DNA of 9,349 nucleotides from Sulfurovum sp. (GTDB taxonomy: Bacteria > Campylobacterota > Campylobacteria > Campylobacterales > Sulfurovaceae): positions 1 to 9,349 of the forward strand of contig DAOVZV010000021.1 of the NCBI GenBank assembly GCA_030634925.1. The letters are read 5' to 3'. Position numbers and translations under genes: made by a program. Shown here piece after piece: positions 6,059 to 9,349 of the stretch. A model generated the notes under the pieces. That model saw nothing but the letters and a program-made list of their open reading frames with translations, was not told where the DNA came from and did not search any database. Position 1 is the stretch's first letter. The number at the start of each line of letters is the position of its first letter.

Positions 6059-6820
6059 ATGAGAAGTATTATATATATTATATTAATATCTATATTGTTT
6101 GTAGGTTGTTCAGAGAAAAACTACAAAGCAGGAGCTACCAAATATACAAGTGAAGCTAGACAGAGAGCTACTATGCGTAACTATACAGTTAGAGGTAAAC
6201 GATACCATCCATCTTATGCAGAAGTAGGACAGATAACTCGTGGTATATCTAGTTGGTATGGCCCTAAATTCCATGGCAAACAGACAAGCAATGGAGAGAG
6301 ATATAATATGCATAAGAGTACAGCAGCCCACAAGACTTTGCCTATGGATACTATGCTAAGAGTACGCAATCTACAAAATGGCAAGAGTACAGTAGTTCGT
6401 ATCAACGATAGAGGACCATTTGTAAGTGGTAGGATACTAGATTGTAGCTACAAAGCAGGTAAGGATTTGGGGCTTGATGTCGTAGGAATAGCTAGAGTAT
6501 CTATAGAAGTATTGGGCTTTGCAGGTAAGATAGAACCGTATGATAGGATAGTTAGAAAACAAAAATCATACACTCCTACAAGAGTAATGTTGTCCAATTT
6601 TGGACTACAAGTTGGTGCATTTAGCAAGATAGAGGGAGCTAAAATATATCAACGCAAATATAGTAGGCTAAGTAGGCACTATAGAACTATTATCAAGAGA
6701 CTAGATAATGATGATAGAGGATTATATCGAGTTTGGATTATGGGCTTTGGTTCTATGGCTGAAGCAGAAGATTTTAGGAGAAGCAACCGTATAAATGGTG
6801 CTTTGGTAATTAGGGACTAG
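6059..6820 (+). CDS. rlpA: RlpA, septal-ring lytic transglycosylase lipoprotein (DPBB + SPOR)
   Basis: Outer-membrane lipoprotein; in Pseudomonas RlpA cuts glycan strands lacking stem peptides and helps daughter cells separate. A signal peptide ends in the lipobox LFVGC with lipidated Cys17. The double-psi beta-barrel runs from about 61 to 153: GISSWYGPKFHGKQTSNGE, AHKTLP, VVRINDRGPF and GRILDCS. Glu80, His91 and Asp117 have the same 11- and 26-residue spacing as the catalytic Glu120, His131 and Asp157 of P. aeruginosa RlpA, so activity is expected. A C-terminal SPOR domain (about 180-252, starting FGLQVGAF) would target septal denuded glycan. The 253 residues are a compact version. GAGGG (6051-6055) is very close to the ATG (3 bases), but no better start exists because the signal peptide begins here. 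The stop is part of the hisB ribosome site. Confidence 0.95.
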   Translation: MRSIIYIILISILFVGCSEKNYKAGATKYTSEARQRATMRNYTVRGKRYHPSYAEVGQITRGISSWYGPKFHGKQTSNGERYNMHKSTAAHKTLPMDTMLRVRNLQNGKSTVVRINDRGPFVSGRILDCSYKAGKDLGLDVVGIARVSIEVLGFAGKIEPYDRIVRKQKSYTPTRVMLSNFGLQVGAFSKIEGAKIYQRKYSRLSRHYRTIIKRLDNDDRGLYRVWIMGFGSMAEAEDFRRSNRINGALVIRD

Positions 6821-6828
6821 GAGATATT

Positions 6829-7401
6829 ATGATAGAAGTAAAAAGAGATACCAAAGAGACACAGATAGTAGTCAAGCTAAACTTATATGGCAAAGGTGAA
6901 GCCAAGATAAATACAGGTGTTGGATTTTTTGACCATATGTTGGAGTCTTTTACCAAACACGCTCATATAGATATGGAAGTAGAGTGTAGAGGTGATACGC
7001 ATATAGACGACCATCATACAGTAGAAGATGTAGGGATAGTCATAGCACAAGCACTAAGACAAGCGATATATCCTGTATCAAATATAGAACGATTTGGTAA
7101 TGCTACTGTGGTGATGGATGAGGCTAGTGTGACTTGTGATATAGATTTGTCCAATCGTGCATATCTAGTATTTGAGATGCCAATAGATGGTAAGGTTGGT
7201 GATTTTGATGTGGAGCTTGTAGAGGAGTTCTTTCGGGCGTTTGCGTTTAATCTGCCTATGACTTTGCATCTCATCTGTAATCGTGGTAAAAATAGACATC
7301 ATATTATAGAAGGAGCATTCAAGGCATTGGCAGTATCTCTGCGTAGGGCTGTGACTATCAATGAAAATGCAGGTATTCCAAGCACAAAGGGTGTGCTATG
7401 A
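6829..7401 (+). CDS. hisB: HisB, imidazoleglycerol-phosphate dehydratase
   Basis: Mn-dependent dehydration of imidazole glycerol phosphate to imidazole acetol phosphate, a late step of histidine synthesis. The 190 residues make a complete monofunctional enzyme without the histidinol-phosphatase half found in E. coli. Metal and substrate motifs are GVGFFDHML (30-38, His36), HIDDHHTVEDV (58-68, with His58, His62, His63 and Glu66), MDEA (96-99), RHHIIEGAFKA (156-166, with His157, His158 and Glu161) and the terminal PSTKG. The ribosome site AGGAG (6819-6823) is strong, 5 bases from the ATG, and its first two bases are the end of the rlpA TAG. The stop overlaps the kdsC ATG by four bases (ATGA). 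Its place inside an envelope gene block, away from other his genes in this window, is unusual; cotranscription with kdsC is nearly certain from the overlap. Confidence 0.97.
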   Translation: MIEVKRDTKETQIVVKLNLYGKGEAKINTGVGFFDHMLESFTKHAHIDMEVECRGDTHIDDHHTVEDVGIVIAQALRQAIYPVSNIERFGNATVVMDEASVTCDIDLSNRAYLVFEMPIDGKVGDFDVELVEEFFRAFAFNLPMTLHLICNRGKNRHHIIEGAFKALAVSLRRAVTINENAGIPSTKGVL

Positions 7402-7895
7402 GTATCGAGCTTATAGTATTGGATGTCGATGGGACTATGACTGATAGTCGTATTACTTATACAGCAGATGGTGATGAGATAAAGTCTTTCAATGTCAAAG
7501 ATGGTCTAGCTATTGCGTCATGGAGAAAGCTAGGAAAACAAGTAGCTATTATCACAGGACGAAAATCATCTATCGTAGCCAGAAGAGCCAAAGAGTTGCA
7601 TATAGAGTATTTCTATCAAGGTATAGAGAACAAGCAAGAGGTACTTGAAGAGTTATTAGTCAAACTAAATCTAACAATGGAGAGCGTAGCTACTATAGGT
7701 GACGACCTCAATGATATGCAGATGATAAAATCAGCAAAAATCTCATTTGTCCCAAGAGATGCTAGTATATATGTAGAGAGAGTAGCCACTGTGATATTAT
7801 CCAAAAAGGGTGGAGATGGAGCAGTACGAGAGATGATAGAACACCTAATTGTCAAAGAGGGATTAGAGGATAAATATTTGGAGTTGTGGAGTTGA
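7398..7895 (+). CDS. kdsC: KdsC, 3-deoxy-D-manno-octulosonate 8-phosphate phosphatase
   Basis: Removes the phosphate from KDO-8-phosphate, giving KDO for the inner core of LPS; a cytoplasmic C0-type (capless) HAD phosphatase acting as a tetramer. The 165 residues show all HAD motifs: LDVDGTMTD (8-16) with nucleophile Asp9 and Asp11, SFNVKDGLAI (30-39), IITGRKS (51-57) with Thr53, ENKQ (77-80) where motif III is expected, TIGDDLNDM (99-107) with Asp102 and Asp103, and the family GGDGAVRE near the C-terminus (138-145). KdsC and the neuraminic acid-type phosphatases are similar, but the GGxGAVRE tail and the LPS transport neighbours favour KdsC. It overlaps hisB by ATGA at the start and the lptC start at the end. 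Confidence 0.93.
   Translation: MSIELIVLDVDGTMTDSRITYTADGDEIKSFNVKDGLAIASWRKLGKQVAIITGRKSSIVARRAKELHIEYFYQGIENKQEVLEELLVKLNLTMESVATIGDDLNDMQMIKSAKISFVPRDASIYVERVATVILSKKGGDGAVREMIEHLIVKEGLEDKYLELWS
7880..7883 (+). promoter_or_regulatory. Ribosome binding site that decides the lptC start
   Basis: GGAG lies 8 bases before the TTG at 7892 but only 2 bases before the in-frame GTG at 7886. Normal Shine-Dalgarno spacing (5-9) favours the TTG, which overlaps the kdsC TGA as TTGA. An AGAGGA at 7865-7870 is 15 bases from the GTG, too far. Confidence 0.5.
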
Positions 7896-8398
7896 GACTA
7901 GAGGGTATATTACTTGTGGGTATTATAGGTATCGCTGTTGGTGTGATGTCGCTAGAACTCAATGACAAAAATAGAGATAGTAGTAAATTAGCCAAAGAAC
8001 TAGAATTTACAAATACCACATTTGTAGAAGTAGATACTATCAAGAGAGCTGGTGAGCTTTATGGTACTTATGGTATCAGGTATCAGGGTACTTTGAATAT
8101 GCAAAATATCATATATCATACAGATAATATAGAGTCTCTTGTATCCAAAAAGGGTAGATACAAAGATAATATACTCTACCTAGATGGTGATGTGGTGATG
8201 ATAGAACAAGATGGATATATCTACAATACTCAACACGCCATATATAACCAAACTACACAGATACTCAATATCATATCTCCATACACAGCTATAAGAGACA
8301 AAAATATTATGAATGGTGATACTTTGGTCTATGATACTGCTATCAAATATGCTTCAGGGCAGAGAGTTGATGCTGTATTTTATACAGCCAAAAAGTAA
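7892..8398 (+). CDS. lptC: LptC, LPS export ABC transporter periplasmic protein
   Basis: Bitopic inner-membrane protein that takes LPS from the LptB2FG transporter and passes it to LptA. From the preferred TTG start the protein has 168 residues: MRLEG, a single membrane segment LLVGIIGIAVGVMSL (about 7-21), a polar linker, then a periplasmic jellyroll (about 35-165) with repeated short beta-strands such as LYGTYGIRYQG, YKDNILYLDGDVVMIEQDG, YIYNTQHAIYNQ and MNGDTLVYD. Sequence similarity in this family is low; the call rests on the membrane anchor plus OstA-like repeats, a length close to the E. coli 191, and its place between kdsC and lptA. An alternative GTG start at 7886 adds two residues but sits too near the ribosome site. 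The stop TAA is directly followed by a TATAAT box. Confidence 0.88.
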   Translation: MRLEGILLVGIIGIAVGVMSLELNDKNRDSSKLAKELEFTNTTFVEVDTIKRAGELYGTYGIRYQGTLNMQNIIYHTDNIESLVSKKGRYKDNILYLDGDVVMIEQDGYIYNTQHAIYNQTTQILNIISPYTAIRDKNIMNGDTLVYDTAIKYASGQRVDAVFYTAKK

Positions 8399-8404
8399 TA
8401 TAAT
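8399..8404 (+). promoter_or_regulatory. Candidate -10 box for lptA-engB
   Basis: Perfect TATAAT beginning on the base after the lptC stop codon and 38 bases before the lptA start. A TACAAT-like box (8408-8413) follows. The 44-base gap here is wider than at the tight junctions on either side, which fits an added internal promoter for lptA. No -35 is recognisable. Confidence 0.4.
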
Positions 8405-8442
8405 GATACAATACACTTCAAATTATCCAAAAGGTTTTATAA

Positions 8443-8919
8443 TTGAATTTATTTAAAATAGTAATCTTTGCCTTCTTAGTTCAGGTAGTATCAGCAGAGA
8501 GAGTAGAGATAGTATCAGAGTCTATGGAGGCTATGGATGCCAAAAAAGAGATACAGTTTATAGGTGATGTAAATATTACACAGCTACAAGATTGGCTACA
8601 TGGTGACAAGGTCACAGTATATTTTGATGAGAATAATGAGACAAGAAAGTACAAAGCTACAGGTGCTGTAACATTTGAGTTTAAAAATGAGAAGCGTTTT
8701 TATAAGGGTAGTGCAGATGTAGTGACATATTATCCACAAAAAACTCTATATATATTGACAGGCAAAGCGATAGTAGATGATTTGCTCAACAAACGACATA
8801 TCAACGGAGACCATATAACATTAGATATGACCAATGGTAATGCCTCTGTGATAGGGACTAAAGTCAAGCCAGTGAAGTTTACTTTTGATATGAACTCTGC
8901 TGAAAAAAAGGATAGATAA
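8443..8919 (+). CDS. lptA: LptA, periplasmic LPS transport bridge protein
   Basis: Soluble periplasmic OstA-fold protein that polymerises head to tail to carry LPS between LptC and the outer-membrane LptD. The 158 residues carry a signal peptide (hydrophobic 5-16, probable cleavage after Ala18 in VVSAER). The beta-jellyroll has the usual pattern: VSESMEAMDAKKEIQFIGDV, WLHGDKVTVYFDE, YKATGAVTFEFKN, YYPQKTLYILTGKAIV and INGDHITLDMTNG, finishing with a short polar tail. The start is TTG, supported by AAAAGG (8429-8434) eight bases upstream and by the position of the signal peptide; no ATG or GTG alternative preserves that signal. The TAA stop overlaps the engB ATG by one base. Together with lptC it forms the transport half of the KDO/LPS gene set. 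Confidence 0.92.
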   Translation: MNLFKIVIFAFLVQVVSAERVEIVSESMEAMDAKKEIQFIGDVNITQLQDWLHGDKVTVYFDENNETRKYKATGAVTFEFKNEKRFYKGSADVVTYYPQKTLYILTGKAIVDDLLNKRHINGDHITLDMTNGNASVIGTKVKPVKFTFDMNSAEKKDR

Positions 8920-9349
8920 TGGATACACCAAGAGTAGTAGAAGCAAAGTTTATCAAGTCTGCACAGAGTATAACTGACTCTGTGGGAGAGGATATGAGTG
9001 AAGTTGTATTTTTGGGTAGGTCAAATGTAGGCAAGAGTTCAACACTAAACCTACTAACCAATAGAAAAAATCTAGCCAAAAGTTCAGCTACTCCAGGCAA
9101 GACTCAACTAATCAACTTTTTTGAGACACGGTATCTGTATAATGAACAGAGTTATCCTGTGCGTTTTGTGGATTTACCAGGGTTTGGATATGCCAAAGTA
9201 TCTAAATCACTAAAAGAGGTATGGCAAAAAAACTTAGTAGAGTTTATACAGCATAGAGTATCTATACGACTTTTTATACATCTGCGAGATGCACGACATC
9301 CACATGCTACTATAGATGATGATGTGAGTAACTATATATCAGAGTTCAT
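8919..9349 (+). CDS. engB: EngB (YsxC/YihA), ribosome biogenesis GTP-binding protein, 3' end outside window
   Basis: TRAFAC-class GTPase needed for assembly of the 50S subunit. The first 143 codons are visible. They include the G1 P-loop GRSNVGKSS (33-41), the G2 region SSATPGKT with its switch Thr, and G3 DLPGFGYAKV, followed by the helix LKEVWQKNLVEFI and the LRDARHPHATIDDD segment that precedes G4. The G4 (TKxD) and G5 motifs are beyond the window end, so the gene is cut by the window rather than broken. The ATG overlaps the lptA TAA (TAATG), with AAGGA (8908-8912) six bases upstream, so translation is probably coupled to lptA. A ribosome factor behind LPS genes is, from memory, the normal arrangement in Helicobacter and relatives. 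Confidence 0.95.
   Translation, partial: MDTPRVVEAKFIKSAQSITDSVGEDMSEVVFLGRSNVGKSSTLNLLTNRKNLAKSSATPGKTQLINFFETRYLYNEQSYPVRFVDLPGFGYAKVSKSLKEVWQKNLVEFIQHRVSIRLFIHLRDARHPHATIDDDVSNYISEF

Noticed and set aside
6110..6405. Two minus-strand open frames inside rlpA
   Set aside because: They overlap the DPBB catalytic region of rlpA and each other, and show no recognisable motif.
7014..7274. Minus-strand open frame inside hisB
   Set aside because: Antisense to conserved hisB sequence; low-complexity Ser/Thr translation.
7616..8043. Two minus-strand open frames over kdsC and the lptC start
   Set aside because: They run against the coupled kdsC-lptC junction and give Ser/Leu-rich translations without motifs.
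8879..9100. Minus-strand open frame over the lptA end and engB start
   Set aside because: Antisense to the EngB P-loop region; no independent support.

Overview
The window looks like chromosomal DNA of a Campylobacterota bacterium, possibly of the Sulfurovum/Sulfurimonas/Arcobacter type. It is AT-rich, uses many ATA and AGA codons, has TATAAT-like -10 boxes without good -35 boxes, and carries the block mltD-rlpA-(hisB)-kdsC-lptC-lptA-engB, which from memory matches H. pylori HP1572-HP1567 apart from hisB. The genus is an inference. Genes fill nearly all of it and no gene-free stretch exceeds about 120 bases.

Left part (1-1868): the tail of an unidentified upstream gene overlaps apaH (dinucleoside tetraphosphate hydrolase) by one base. 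apaH converges on tsaD (tRNA t6A37 synthesis, minus strand). Their stop codons abut with no spacer, and a small hairpin covers both.

Middle part (1869-3847): the 116-base divergent region between tsaD and a MetF-type methylenetetrahydrofolate reductase holds a TATAAT box for tsaD and two overlapping perfect inverted repeats on the metF side. Twelve bases after metF lies a full-length Rpn/PDDEXK_2 family nuclease gene whose C-terminus is built from tetrapeptide GLEQ-type repeats encoded by a 12-bp tandem DNA repeat. This architecture resembles the Rpn proteins reported in E. coli as antiphage gene-within-gene toxin-antitoxin systems, and it is the most interesting item here.

Right part (3848-9349): eight co-oriented genes are mostly about the cell envelope: an exported CAP-domain protein, an MltD-like lytic transglycosylase with a LysM-like end, the lipoprotein RlpA (DPBB + SPOR), HisB (histidine synthesis), KdsC (KDO for LPS), LptC and LptA (LPS transport) and the start of EngB (ribosome assembly GTPase, cut by the window end). 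Spacing is tight, with one 4-base overlap, one TTGA or 10-base overlap and one TAATG overlap, so hisB to engB are probably co-transcribed, with candidate extra promoters before rlpA and lptA. Most of the window is ordinary core genome; the unusual content is the rpn gene, the metF control region and a few start-site and overlap details.
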